64,000 nucleotides of DNA from Polyodon spathula (taxonomy: Eukaryota > Chordata > Actinopteri > Acipenseriformes > Polyodontidae), in NCBI RefSeq assembly GCF_017654505.1, contig NC_054571.1, forward strand, positions 3,539,119 through 3,603,118, read 5' to 3'. Position 1 is the stretch's first letter, and the number at the start of each line of letters is the position of its first letter. Made by a program: the position numbers and the translations under genes. Below, one piece after another: positions 1 through 12,239 of the stretch. Below the pieces are notes generated by a model, which saw nothing but the letters and a program-made list of their open reading frames with translations, was not told the DNA's origin and did no database searches.

Positions 1-463
1 ATAAAAATGACACAGGAGTAGATAGGGGAAAAACAGCAGGGAGGTTCCCTCATTTTAGCATTTAGTCACTTGACATCAATGAAATATACTTTAGAATCTT
101 GAACAGTTTTAGTTAGGCTGTCCTACCAACAAATACATCAGGGCACTTAAAGCATGTGTATACTCACGCAATATAAATAATCAATACCAGGCTTGCAGTA
201 GTGTCCGTGTTGCTCACACACCATACTGACATACGTGGACAATTGGGACCTCCTTTTCTTGCATAGACTGCACTGTCTGATCTTTGCATTAAAAGGTGTT
301 AAATACTTTTGTTAAGTACATGTAACACATCTTTATTCCAATTAACAAATAAACAAATAAACAAATAAATAAAGCAAACCGTCTGAAGTACACAACCATG
401 TTGAGTGGGCAAATGTTTTGGCTAATGCCTTAATTTGAAGAGTACTGTCAAACAAATCTTGAG
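1..463. other. intergenic, no gene seen
   Basis: AT-rich sequence with stops in all frames. The only pattern is a short A-rich imperfect repeat of the type AAATAAAC near 340-375. No recognised element. Confidence 0.6.
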
Positions 464-673
464 TTGATAAACTTAAACCTAGCTAATAATTTAACTGCAG
501 CACAGAAGCCGGGACCAGAGGACACAGCTGGAAATGACAGAGCAGAAGGAAGGAAACACTTCTTCACACACAGAGAGGTGAGGGTATGGTTACCTAGCCA
601 TGTTGTTGATGCTGAATCATTAGTATCCTTTAAGACACACCTTGTCAAAGTTCTGAACTCAATGAGCAGATAG
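464..673 (+). pseudogene. LINE reverse-transcriptase C-terminal remnant
   Basis: The 69-residue frame ends with a stretch containing GRKHFFTHR, then VW.PSHVVDAESLVSFK. This is the usual carboxyl tail of CR1/L2-type non-LTR retrotransposon proteins, where FF-x-R, VW-x-x-LP and VVEA-x-S-x-x-FK are characteristic. The same tail is better preserved at 33708-33980 and 62283-62555. Only the tail is present, with no RT domain upstream, so it is a dead fragment. The match rests on motif memory rather than a search. Confidence 0.6.
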
Positions 674-1240
674 GACACGGCTCCTCTCTTATATTATTCT
701 GTTTCTACTTGTGCTCCTGCGGTCTATAATTCAACCCCAACTATAGACATCAGGAAACTAGAAATCAAGTGGCTGAATTGCGTGGTTTTATTTTTTGGCA
801 TGGATTAACTAATATCCACCAGGGGCAAGGTTGAGACCTTTGAAGGCGGATTTAAACCCCTGTAAAGGGTTTGAAGTGCAGGAAACATTAAAAGGCATTT
901 TATAATTTTAGCAAAAGAACATGAATTAGAAACAAAATGCTGTAAGCAGTGAGCTAGGAAGGGAACACTAAGAAAGCCTAGTAGGGTGCAGCTGTTTACC
1001 AGTCTTCAAGGAAGTCTATTCTTAGTAACTCAATCTAAAGTAGGTAATCTTCAGAAAGAATTCTTATATTTCATACTTTATTAAAAGAAAACAATGCAGT
1101 GCTTAATATTACTGTTCAAATTCGAAGACGTGTCATATTCTACATATTTATTTGTACACAGCATATACAGTGTTTATTTTTAAGTAGTTGTGTGAAACTA
1201 AAACTTTAGTTTTCAATCTGCCTGCATTGACTCCCGAAAA
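674..1240. other. intergenic, no gene seen
   Basis: AT-rich unique-looking DNA. No open frame, RNA gene or repeat that I recognise. Confidence 0.5.
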
Positions 1241-1446
1241 GTGAGGGAGTAGTTCAGTCACCATACCTCAAACCTGCCCTGGACTGGAGGGAGCACCCTT
1301 TTTCTTAGTGAGTGAGGGAGCAGTTCAGTTTTCATGCCTCAAGCCTAACCTGAATGGAGGGAGCACCATTTCTCTTAGGGGGTGAGGGAGGGGGCAGTTT
1401 GGTCACCACCTCTCAAGCATGAAGGGACCACCCATTATTTTAAGGG
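1241..1446. repeat. three-copy tandem repeat, about 70 bp unit
   Basis: The string GTGAGGGAG recurs at 1241, 1312 and 1382. Each copy is followed by a CAGTT(C/T)-containing stretch and a GGAGGGAGCACC-like block, the last copy being diverged. The unit is 70-71 bp. No coding content. Confidence 0.8.
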
Positions 1447-2872
1447 AGAGTCTTAAATTTTCTTACGCTGTGATCTGCTAATGGTTCTGTTAGGGTTCCA
1501 GGTTAATACACAGGTATTGTAATGCATTTTTTTTTGTTTTAATGCAATCTCTTAGTTTCTTTTAATCAACAATGAAATGTGCAAATGAATTACATTATTG
1601 TGCATTCACATTCCCTTGTTAAAAAGGGTTTATGAATGTTATTAGACAGGTGATTTAACAGTGGTTTAATACAATAGGGACTGCAGATGGTGGCCTTACT
1701 ATTGAATACAAATGTCTTTAATATTGAAAGTGGCTTTACATTGATGTTAACAAGAGCAAGTCAGGACTGTAAAATAGTGCCTTAAATTGTGAGGCGTCTT
1801 TTTACAGAGGTGACCTTAAAACAAGGTTTCACTGGATCTGTTAAGTTTCATTGGGGGTTAAGAATATTAATTCCTTTAGCAAACAGATGTCCCAAGTTTC
1901 CATAGAGGTGCTCATTAGTTCACCCCCTCTCTTGGTCTCTGCAAGAATGTGTGGGTACTGCATTTGGCTTTGAAAAAACTAAAAGTCAGTTCCATGTGTT
2001 GTTGAACATAAGCAAGCTAATAATGATACTAACCCTCAGAGTAATTACAAAGCAGCTTCTCCAGGATAATTACAGGGAGTTTGGGGACAAAGCTGGATAA
2101 TGGAAGGCGGAAAAAAGAGTACAAAATAATAATAATAAAAACACACACTAATGGGTTTAAATGCAGGCTGCAAATAATTAGTGTCTGAGCCATGGGAGAA
2201 ATTCATATTATAATGAAAACTCAGTCTAATGAAGATGAAATCTTGAATTGAACAATGCCAGATAGAAGATAGGAATGAGCTTTGTGAAGACTGTAACCTT
2301 TTCTCTTTTCTGTGCCCTCAACAAAAACTCTGGACGTTTTATAGTGTTGAAAATATACCAGCTATGAGAAACCAGCATAAATATAATCATGTATTACTTG
2401 TGGACACTTGACACACTTCCTTCTACTCCCCATCAACATTATAGACCTGTTAAGTTTTATGACAGGGGACACATAGTAAAGGGAATTAATTACATTAGAA
2501 AGCGTTTATGATTTGGAAGGAAATCGGTGACATCCCTTTTGTCAACACTCATTTCATTCCTGTTAATTAGCCTGTAATTAAGTTTAGATTGGTAATTAGG
2601 CCCTGTGTTGCTTCATATAAGTGGGTTTGCCATTGAATATTACTTCACTAGTAACATCTTTTTTACACCCATCTTTTACATGTATGCCTTTTTGATAATT
2701 AAGATATTAGTTAATTGTTCATTCTTTTTTTAATTCTTTATTTAATATTCACTTCTTGTACCTACATATTGTATGTAGGCAGCAGGAATACTAAACCAGC
2801 TGCTACATTTTTGTCAGAGGGGGGGCAGGCAAATTATTATCCACCGCAGAAAAGTGTCACATACTTATGTAC
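1447..2872. other. intergenic; possible conserved non-coding stretch near 2558-2604
   Basis: There is no gene or recognised transposon over 1.4 kb. The part around 2000-2640 lacks simple repeats. It contains three TAATTA homeodomain-type cores within about 45 bp (2558-2604), which is compatible with an enhancer, but AT-rich DNA yields such motifs by chance. Confidence 0.35.
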
Positions 2873-2941
2873 TTATGTCAGACTTTACATCATGGGTAGT
2901 GATATATTATGTCAGTCTTTACATCATGGATAGTAATATAG
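2873..2941. repeat. 34-bp tandem duplication
   Basis: Two adjacent copies of a unit starting TATGTCAG and containing CTTTACATCATGG differ at a few bases. Confidence 0.75.
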
Positions 2942-3039
2942 CCTGGGGCTCTATGGTTGTGTCTGTACATGCCATTATCCATCTGTGAAGGCTTACATCT
3001 TTGCATATACAATATTAAAAAGATCATTACATTTTTCTC

Positions 3040-3420
3040 AGGATCTTGAGAAAACAGAATTAATGACATCCGTTTTACAAGATAACGGAAGGGTAATATC
3101 GAGATCCTGAGATCAATTATCTTGTGATCTCGACATAATGAAGATTTTTTTTTCCCTGATGGCCTCAATGAGCTGCCGTACTGTTGATATAATTCATGTA
3201 AACTTTTTCTCTACATTATCTAGCCCGGGCCCCAGAGCTGTCGTAATATGCCTCGAGCGTCACTGGTATGTGGTCAATGCCAAGCTAGGTCATAGAATAC
3301 TGGAACCGTCACTTAAGCGATAGTGCCCGTCGATGAAGGCTCTACCGTGTGATAGCTGACTGCGACCGGAGTTACTAATAGCACTAGCGCTATTAGAAAA
3401 CGATTTTTATCATTATTTTC
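3040..3420. repeat. probable unclassified transposon fragment
   Basis: Around 3097-3135 there are interleaved GAGATC/GATCTC inverted pairs flanking AATTATCTTG. They are followed by a GC-richer stretch (3230-3400) unlike the surrounding DNA. This looks like a fragment of an interspersed element, but I cannot name the family. Confidence 0.35.
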
Positions 3421-3709
3421 TTTAAAAAAAACATCTTAAATTCTAGATTTACCTTGAACTTGTACTGATTGGCCAGGTAGACGTTCTAAGAAAATAGTCC
3501 AGAAGATTGTTTAAATAAAAAAGAAGGATGACATACATATAAAGAGAAAAACAATGAGTTTCTATGCAGTAAATCGATTTTCATTTTGTATTAACTTGTT
3601 AGGGGTTTAACCCCCCCATTTCTATTCTGGACATCGCCTGTGAAATGAATGGAGCAATTACTGAACAGCCTGTGTTCGATAGAGTCTGAACTACCAATCC
3701 AATCGCTCA

Positions 3710-4427
3710 TTAACCCTTTGCAGTCCAAAGTCGGACCAGTTCCAACATTACAATTTTCCATTTACGGTCATCAAAAAGAAGTCAAGCACAGGTCTCTAGT
3801 CGTTTTTTCCCCTGAAAAAGCCGAGAAAATCTTTCAATGGCCGAGTGAGACTGATGGGGAGCTGAGAGAAGCCAAAAAAAAAGGGTGTATCTGAACAAAT
3901 AGAGCTAGCAGCTGCACCACAGAGATAACACAGACACAAACAAAGGAGGTAGCTGCTTCTGCATCCAGAGCTCAAAGAATATCACAGACATTTGCACAGT
4001 TTTTTGAGATGTTATAGTAATACAATAATGACTGGTATCGCATTATTGAGGAGTTTGGTGATAAAACGAGATCAGGAGAGGATTTATCAATATGCACGTC
4101 TATAAAGAGGTTTGTGAAAAATACAGGGTGGGGCTTGGTTGGAGATGCAGTACTGAGTGCCCTTTTGTGATTCATTGCCTTTTAAACCTGTTTTACTCTG
4201 AAAAAAAATATTTTAAACAGCACATGTAAAATAAACAGCGCGTGTGAAAATAAATTAGACCTGATGCACCTGACAAGCGCTGAATAAATGGACCGCTAAG
4301 TGTGAAACCTGTTTTACTTTGAATAAAATTACTTTTAAAAAGCACGTGTAAAATAAACAGCATGTGTGAAAATAAATTGGACCTGATGCACCTGACACAC
4401 CTGAATAAATGGACCACAAAGGGTTAA
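3710..4427. mobile_element. piggyBac-like non-autonomous element (MITE), complete
   Basis: TTAA lies at both ends (3710-3713 and 4424-4427). Inside these are 13-bp inverted ends, CCCTTTGCAGTCC on the left and GGACCACAAAGGG on the right, matching at 11 of 13 positions. TTAA target duplication next to CCC..GGG ends is the hallmark of piggyBac elements. The interior has no transposase. It contains a tandem duplication of about 118 bp (roughly 4183-4300 and 4300-4420). The second copy of that duplication forms the right terminus. A degraded inverted partial copy lies at 7850-8200. Confidence 0.85.
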
Positions 4428-4628
4428 ATACCACTCTCAAATGCTTCCTAGCTTACCATGTTTCTACCTTGAGCCAAAGCCTTTCTCTACTGAATCTATA
4501 TATGAATGGAGTGATATTACTAAATTGTCCTTGTCTCGCTTGTTGTTGAAAGATGCCGTGTATGTCTATGTGATCCAGCTGAGGTGACAGGCTGTGATTT
4601 GCTCTCGGCAGCTGCAGGTACAGGATTA

Positions 4629-5110
4629 AGAACATAAGAAAGTTTACAAACGAGAGGAGGCCATTCGGCCCATCTTGCTTGTTTGGTTGCTAGTAGCTTA
4701 TTGATTTTGTAGCGAAGTGACCAGAACTGAACATAACATTCTTATTAATGCATTGTAAAGTTTTAACATTACTTCCCTTGATTTCAATTCAACACTTTTC
4801 ACTATATATCCGAGCATCATGCTGGCTTTTTTTTTAGATGAAGACATTTTTGGGTCAACATAAACTCCTAGGTCTTTTCATGGATACCTTATTCAATTTC
4901 AGTATCTCCCACATGATATTTATAATGTACATTTGCATTGCCTGTGTGCAGCACCTTACACTTTTCTATATTAAATGCCATTTGCCATGTGTTTGCCCAG
5001 TTCTGAATGCTGTCTAAATCATTTTAAATGACCTTTGCTGCTGCAATGGTGTTTGCCATTCCTCCTATTTTTGTGTGCAAATTTAACAAGTTTGTTTATA
5101 TGCCAGAAGA
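4629..5110 (-). pseudogene. CR1-type LINE fragment, antisense
   Basis: Read on the minus strand, the stretch recalls the RT segment after the catalytic ADD box: a DLDSIQNW-like block, NKCKVLH-like and DLGVYVD-like blocks, then a KANKMLGYI-like block, all with indels and stops. It then jumps by internal deletion to the 3' end, which reads toward 4629 as a CCAAACAAGCAAGATGGGCC-type tail. The same tail occurs at 33650-33720. The family match rests on motif memory. It is decayed and non-functional. Confidence 0.65.
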
Positions 5111-6359
5111 ATGGTCATTAGTATGCGGAAACAAGTCAAAATAATTAAAATAGTTCATAATATATTAATCTGTGTTGCACTATTTTATTTTGTGGCATTG
5201 TCACAGTTAAGTTGAAAAAGTTAGTTGAAAATCTTCAGCTAAGTCTTTAGTTGTATTTTTTCAGATAGTCAGCTTAACCAGTCACAGTTTCTTCAAGTCA
5301 GTCATAGTCTCCCTAAATTTAGCTGACTCTGACAGGTGCCCGCTCGACCAATCCAATAACTCAAGTGTTTTATCGAAGTGTCAGGTCTTAAATTTAAAGA
5401 TTACTGTCCTATACCTCTATTCAGATTCCCCACAATGTGCAATCAGCCTTTCCAACAGCTCATCCTGTTCTATATTACCAGTTTCTTTTGCAGACATTAC
5501 TTTAAATGATCACATCATTTTAAAACTGGAAAACATTTGCTGCTTCACTATGGGCTATGAACAAATACATACAGACTTTAACAAATGTGTTACTTTATCC
5601 CTAACTAGACAAATGGATTCATGCAGACTTTTGATATCGGAATTACTTTTCCGAAAAATTTCGGAATTCTTATGCTCATGTAAATGCATTGATTGTCAAA
5701 ACCAATAGCTTTGTTTGTTTACCAGAAAATCCTTGTTCTTTCAATGCACTTTTCCAGCGCTCAGTTTTCTGCCAAAATATTTTCTATATAGCCAAAATAG
5801 AAGAGGATCTCAAACTGAAGCTTGAGAGACAGGTTGTAGAGGCATCAGACATGTTTATTTATTGAAACTGCCCAGTGTCCTAATATTTTGCAGGAACCCA
5901 ATGAAAGTACGTTGCACAGAAAGACCACTTTTCATATTGTATAATTCTAAATGGCCTACAGATAACCAGAGTCAGAGGCAGATAGGTAAGTGACCCTGCT
6001 TCAACATTAGCTGTATTTAAGTAACATTATAATGGTGATGTTGTTTTAATTAGGTGATTTACTGTTTGTGATTAGTACCAGGTGTGGTTAAATTGAATAG
6101 AGGTTGATTTGCAATTTCATTGGTTTACACACAGCTTGCATCCATCTAGTTAGATAATAGACATCTAGCCTATTTGTGTGCCAGCACAAAGCGCCAGCCA
6201 ACTGAAGAACCTCTCTACCAAAGAGCTGGGAGTCTAGCTGTGGAAGTCCAGTGAGGAGAGACCTGCTGGGGAAATTCCAACCTAGCAACGCTCTGGAAGA
6301 TGCCAACTACTAGACAGGTCTGTACCATCCCCCCAGCGCTCCCGCCCCCTCTACTACTG
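5111..6359. other. intergenic, no gene seen
   Basis: AT-rich unique-looking DNA with frequent stops. I found no transposon ends, tandem repeats or credible exons. Confidence 0.5.
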
Positions 6360-6830
6360 TACCTATCTGTCTCATCTGTCCTGCTATGACTGTCTCTCAC
6401 ATCCCTGTTATTCTGTCCTCTCACTGCTGCTGCTCCCCTAACCTCTCTAACCTCATCCCTCTGTCTCTCCCCTCCAGCACTCTCTCTGGTGACCTCTAAC
6501 TGTCACTCCTCTGCTAACAAAGCTGATTTCATCTCTGCCTTTTCCTCCCACCTCTCACTCGATTTCCTTGCTCTCAGTGAAACCTGGTTCTCTCCTGATA
6601 ACACTGTAACTCCTGCTGCCCTGTCCCCTCTCTACATCCTGTCCCATACTCCACATTTCACTGGACGGGGAGGTGGGACTGGTCTTCTCCTCTCTCACCC
6701 CTTATTCTTTTCTGTCCCCTCTGACCTCTCCTCATTCTCTGTTAAAACCTTTGAATTTCAAAGGTCGAACTAACCTCTCCCTGTCAACCCCACCCACTCT
6801 GCCAGATTCCTTCCTCTCCTTCTCTCCTTC

Positions 6831-6874
<44 letters not shown>

Positions 6875-7498
6875 CCCTCCTACCCACAAAGCTGGCCGTC
6901 AACTGGATCTCACTTTCTCCAGGGCCTGCTGCCCCTCCACCCTCTGTCACCCCTCTGGACCTTCCTGACCACTATTTCATCTCTTTTCTCTCTCTCCCCT
7001 CTCTCCCTAATTCACCTACACCCATTGTCACCTCCCACTGTAACCTTCACTCTCTCTCCCCCTCTGTCCTTGCCTCAAACGCTCTCTCTCACCTCCATCT
7101 TATCAATTCCTTCATCCAACTCTCTGTATACTCTGCTACCTCCACCCTCTTCTCCTCCCTCACCTTCTCCCTCGACTCCCTCTGTCCCCTCACCTCCAGA
7201 CCAGCCCACCCCTACCCTCTCCAACAAAACTTCCTGCTGCCCTAGACCTCTACCGTTCCCTCCTCTACTCTCTTCTCTGCTAAATGCTCATATTTCAAAT
7301 CTATTATCCAATCCTCCACTAACAACCCCTGGGAACTATTCTCTACCTCTTCCTCCCTCCTCAACCCTCCCTGCCTCTATTTCCTCTGACAACTTTGCCT
7401 CTTTCTTCTCCTCTAAAATCTCTGATATCTGCAAACTCTTTAATACCTCTCCCTCCCCCAACCCCTCACGCTCCAACCCCAACACCCTCCGTCTGTAT
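6360..7498 (+). pseudogene. L2-like LINE: endonuclease domain to linker, frameshifted
   Basis: In frame from 6489 a SSANKADFISAF block is followed by DFLALSETWFSPDN and then GRGGGTGLLLS. These are the N, LTETW and GRGGG motifs of the apurinic-type endonuclease of L2/CR1-clade retrotransposons. Later frames give SSDNFASFFSSKISDIC, typical of the linker before the reverse transcriptase. The strand is very rich in CT. A (TC)n tract at about 6834-6870 and several frameshifts break the gene. It stops abruptly near 7498, where another transposon fragment begins and the RT is missing. L2 clade is an inference from motif style. Confidence 0.7.
6834..6870. repeat. (TC)n microsatellite
   Basis: An uninterrupted TC dinucleotide run lies inside the LINE fragment, probably grown from its CT-rich coding strand. 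Confidence 0.9.
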
Positions 7499-7791
7499 TT
7501 ACAGTATAATTGTAAATCTTGAAAAACTACTCACTTCTAAATCTTTTGTAGTCATCTTTGTATTACTTTAGTATAAATACATGTTAATTTGGATTCATAT
7601 GTTGTTTTTTTCTGACTTTATGTGAACGAAAAGACACACATTTGCCCATTTTCCCATTGGAAATAGTGATATTTTGAAATATCACTGTCCTGGTCACAAA
7701 AGCAAAGTTTGTCGGGAATAATAGCCATGTTCTATACTTTTGAGGCATAAGCAATTAGGAAATAACACTTACTTACTACCCAGGGGTGGGG
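7499..7791 (-). mobile_element. end fragment of the transposon found at 18.2-19.4 kb
   Basis: The sequence is the reverse complement of about 18204-18480 with scattered differences. It includes the block CCTGGTCACAAAAGCAAAG that forms the inverted terminus of the 18.2 kb element. It continues past that terminus to TTACTACCCAGG. It interrupts the L2-like LINE at 7498. Confidence 0.8.
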
Positions 7792-7849
7792 AACAATCAA
7801 CATAAAAAGTGTATGGAGAAATATCTACGTAAATACTAATAAATCATTT

Positions 7850-8200
7850 TATCACCAAACTCCTCAATAATGCGATCCAGATCATTATTTTATAACTATA
7901 ACATCTCAAAAAGCTCTATAAATGTCAATGATATTCTTTGAGTGCTGGATGTGGAAGCAGCTATCTCCTTTGTTTGTGTCCATGTTATCACTGTGGTGCA
8001 GGGGGCTATCTGTATTGCTCAGATACGCCCCTTTTTTTCGGCTTCATTCGGCTCCTATCAGTCTCACTAGGTCATTGAAATGTTTTCTCGGCTTTTTCAG
8101 GAGAAAAAAAACGACTAGAGACCTGCGCTTGATGTCTTTCTGACTGGAAAGGGAAAATTGTAATGAAGGACCTGGTCACATTGGACCACAAAAGGTTCAT
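7850..8200 (-). mobile_element. degraded piggyBac-like MITE copy
   Basis: The reverse complement matches 3714-4065 of the complete element: TTATCACCAAACTCCTCAAT at 7852, a GTTATCACTGTGGTGCAG-like block, and AGGAGAAAAAAAACGACTAG. The right terminus reads GGACCACAAAAGGTTCA, so the TTAA end is lost. Truncated and immobile. Confidence 0.75.
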
Positions 8201-9343
<1,143 letters not shown>

Positions 9344-9530
9344 AAACTGGGACTCGAGTCGAGTCGAGTCACTGGGAGGTAAGACACAAGCTCGAGTCGA
9401 GTCTTTGACATGCCAAGCTCGAGTCGAGTCTTTGACATGCCAAGTCAATTTGAGTCGAGTCTTTGACATGCCAAGCTTGGGTCTAGTCGAGTCTGTGACA
9501 TGCCAAGCTCGAGTTGAGTAGAATCACACA
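9344..9530. repeat. CTCGAGTCGAGTC-containing minisatellite
   Basis: About five imperfect units contain GAGTCGAGTCTTTGACATGC followed by CAAGCTC. The core GACTCGAGTC is its own reverse complement. Related CTCGAGTCGAGTC strings recur at 10888-10962, about 1.4 kb away. The two clusters could be the ends of one interspersed element, but no target duplication was identified. Confidence 0.75.
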
Positions 9531-9804
9531 GTTGGAGACAGTTTGACTTAATCAGAGTCATTTTACAGGAGATTAGCAATCTACAAATAAAAAAGAAAAT
9601 AAAAATTAAATTACAAATACAAAATTGAGATGTACAATAATGTGGTCGTACTTCTACTTCATTCTTTGTCTCATAGTCAGTCTACAAACAAAGAAAGGCT
9701 TGAAATAAAAAAAAATCATGTTCTAGGAGGAGGAGGAATGTCTTGTTTGTTGCATTTACAGAAAAACATTGAATATCTTATGTTAATAAAAAAAAAGACA
9801 TGGA

Positions 9805-10018
9805 TGGGTCACATTGACCCACGTGGCGGTTCTAGGTAGAACTGTTTACAATTTTATTATTTTTGAAATTCTGGCTATCAAACACTGTCAGGATATTAAA
9901 TTCTTATATTTAGGAAAAGCCAAAAATCGCCATACACATACGATTTACAGCAGAAGAGTGATTAACATTGTAAATGAAAAATGGGTCAAATTGACCCACG
10001 TGGCGGTTCTAGTGTTAA
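9805..10018. repeat. paired MITE-end-like repeat
   Basis: A block reading GGGTCA(C/A)ATTGACCCACG followed by TGGCGGTTCTA occurs at 9805-9833 and 9983-10011, in the same orientation. The second copy runs into AGTGTTAA, a possible TTAA-type end. The block holds an internal inverted pair (GGGTCA..TGACCC). Confidence 0.6.
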
Positions 10019-11277
10019 AGGTCCACGGTTTCTGCCTTGTGTTTTGTCTCTCCATTTCAGTGAATTCATGATTCCTTGACCTAGTTATATGCAGGCTTTG
10101 TTATTGACCATACAGAGGCCCTTTTACCTATGTTCAATTGTTTTAGATGTACAGTAATGGATCCCACAAAACAAAATTTACTGATGGCAGCCTGAGTGTT
10201 TTTCACCTTTTCTCAACAGTGAAACTCCCTGATAGTTTTTCTTTTTTCAGATACCTTAACCATATGAAAGGAAATGTTGTAGCATTTAATTTGATATTTG
10301 ATATAGAGAGCTTGCTTAAAACATAGCAGTTACAAAGGAAAACAGTCCAAGTAAAGCAACTGAGGCTAAATCCGAGTTTTAAAACCATTGCATACTCGCA
10401 CATGTATGCTCCAGTTCAAAATCAATAAACTCAGCCTAATTTGCTTAATATGACAGAAAGAAATGCATCTTGAAAGGCTAACAGTTTCACATAATAATCT
10501 GTTATTTTAAAAAAGGACTGTTCACTAAAGCGCTTAAAAAAATATCGAAGATATTTCACACAGAATCCCAGTTTGTCCAAATAAAATTATCAATGTAGTT
10601 AAAATGCACAAACGTACAGTAATACTAAGAGGTCAATTGTATTTTGAATAACCCTCCTAACGTAACAGACTGATATTATAGCTGCTGTTTCATAAACACA
10701 TACAAAATACCCCAGCAGTGCAATAATCAATCTGTTCACCCACTATGACAAAATCCACAGACCACTTAAAAATCAATTGAAAACAATACAGTTCTGTACT
10801 CAACCTCCTTTTGTCTGGCAACTAACTTATTCTGGAATTCTGGAAAACAAAGATGATCGGAATGTGAAAAATAAATACAGTTATTAGTCCAGTCGAGTCT
10901 TTTCTTGCAGGGTCTCAAGCTGAGTGGAGTCTTTTGATGACAATGACTCGAGTCGAGTCACTGATTACAGTCATTACAACTGTGGTTTAAAGTAATTGGA
11001 GCTAACAAAAGAGTTCCATTAAATTTCTCTGCCATGAACAATAGTACTCACAAGGCAGCCACACCCCTGCTCCCTGCTCAGCCATGCTGAATGCACAGAG
11101 CAGTGATTAGCACCGGCTTCGTCTCACTACAGTCACTCTGACTCACTTAATCTGTGCCCGGCACTGATTGCCCTCAGGGGGCAACTTGCCAGACACAGAG
11201 CAGCGGCTCTCTCACTGAAAGATGCAGGAGATGCATACAGTACAGTGGAGGCAGAGAGAGGAGAAGAATCGGGAAGC
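10019..11277. other. intergenic; second CTCGAGTCGAGTC cluster at 10888-10962
   Basis: No coding evidence. Apart from the short repeat cluster named in the call, only AT-rich single-copy-looking DNA was seen. Confidence 0.5.
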
Positions 11278-11996
11278 AGTGCAGCCTAGTGGGTAGAGCT
11301 CAGTGAGGGAAGCAGTGTGGCTCTAGTGGGCAGAGCTGAATGAAGGAAGCAGTGTGGCTCTAGTGGGCAGAGTTGAGTGAGGGAAGCAGTGTGGCTCTAG
11401 TGGGCAGAGCTGAGTGAAGGAAGCAGTGTGGCTCTAGTAGTGGGCAGAGCTGAATGAAGGAAGCAGTGTGGCTCTAGTGGGCAGAGCTGAGTGAGGGAAG
11501 CAGTGTGGCTCTAGTGGGCAGAGCTGAGTGAAGGAAGCAGTGTGGCTCTAGTGGGCAGAGCTGAGTGAAGGAAGCAGTGTGGCTCTAGTGGGCAGAGCTG
11601 AATGAAGGAAGCAGTGTGGCTCTAGTGGAGTGAGGGAAGCAGTGTGGCTCTAGTGGGCAGAGCTGAGTGAAGGAAGCAGTGTGGCTCTAGTGGGCAGAGC
11701 TGAGTGAGGGAAGCAGTGTGGCTCTAGTGGGCAGAGCTGAGTGAAGGAAGCAGTGTGGCTCTAGTGGGCAGAGCTGAGTGAGGGAAGCAGTGTGGCTCTA
11801 GTGGGCAGAGCTGAGTGAGGGAAGCAGTGTGGCTCTAGTGGGCAGAGCTAAATGAGGGAAGCAGTGTGGCTCTAGTGGGCAGAGCTGAGAGGCTGGAAGG
11901 TAGTGAAGAAGTGTGATCCAGTGGTTAGAGCTAAGGAACTGGTAAGGATGGCAGCTGTGTAGTCCAGTGGGTAGAGCTGAGAGACTAGGAGGTATG
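11278..11996. repeat. 37-bp minisatellite, about 17 units, plus decayed flanking units
   Basis: Successive GAAGCAGTGTGGCTCTAGTG blocks are 37 bp apart (for example 11461 and 11498), with a GGGCAGAGCTGAGTGA remainder. One unit is shortened near 11628 and one is extended near 11435. Flanking units toward 11996 are diverged and read like GTCCAGTGGGTAGAGCTGAG, resembling the A-box head of a tRNA-derived SINE. Confidence 0.9.
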
Positions 11997-12239
11997 TCTA
12001 ATCTTTTCACCAATTTGAAGGCACGTTTAGAATCAGACATGATCCAAAGCACCTCAACCTTTCCTATGCTGAAATAAATGCTATATTAGTCTCTTTAAAA
12101 CCCTAGTAACTAGTGCATTGCACATTATTAATCTGTACACAAGTGGGAGGTAGTTGCATATCGATTTCATGTTGTTGTTTCAATTGACTGTCTCAGGGCT
12201 GTTATTGGAGATTGAGGTGTTCCGTGAAACATTTCTTTA
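11997..12239. other. intergenic, no gene seen
   Basis: Nothing recognised. Confidence 0.5.

Noticed and set aside
7025..7522. 165-codon Ser/Pro/Leu-rich open frame and its 190-codon neighbour
   Set aside because: Low-complexity reading of a CT-rich L2-like LINE in the wrong frame. The LINE frame explains the sequence better.
11798..12052. 84-codon minus-strand frame
   Set aside because: Overlaps the 37-bp minisatellite and has no domain.
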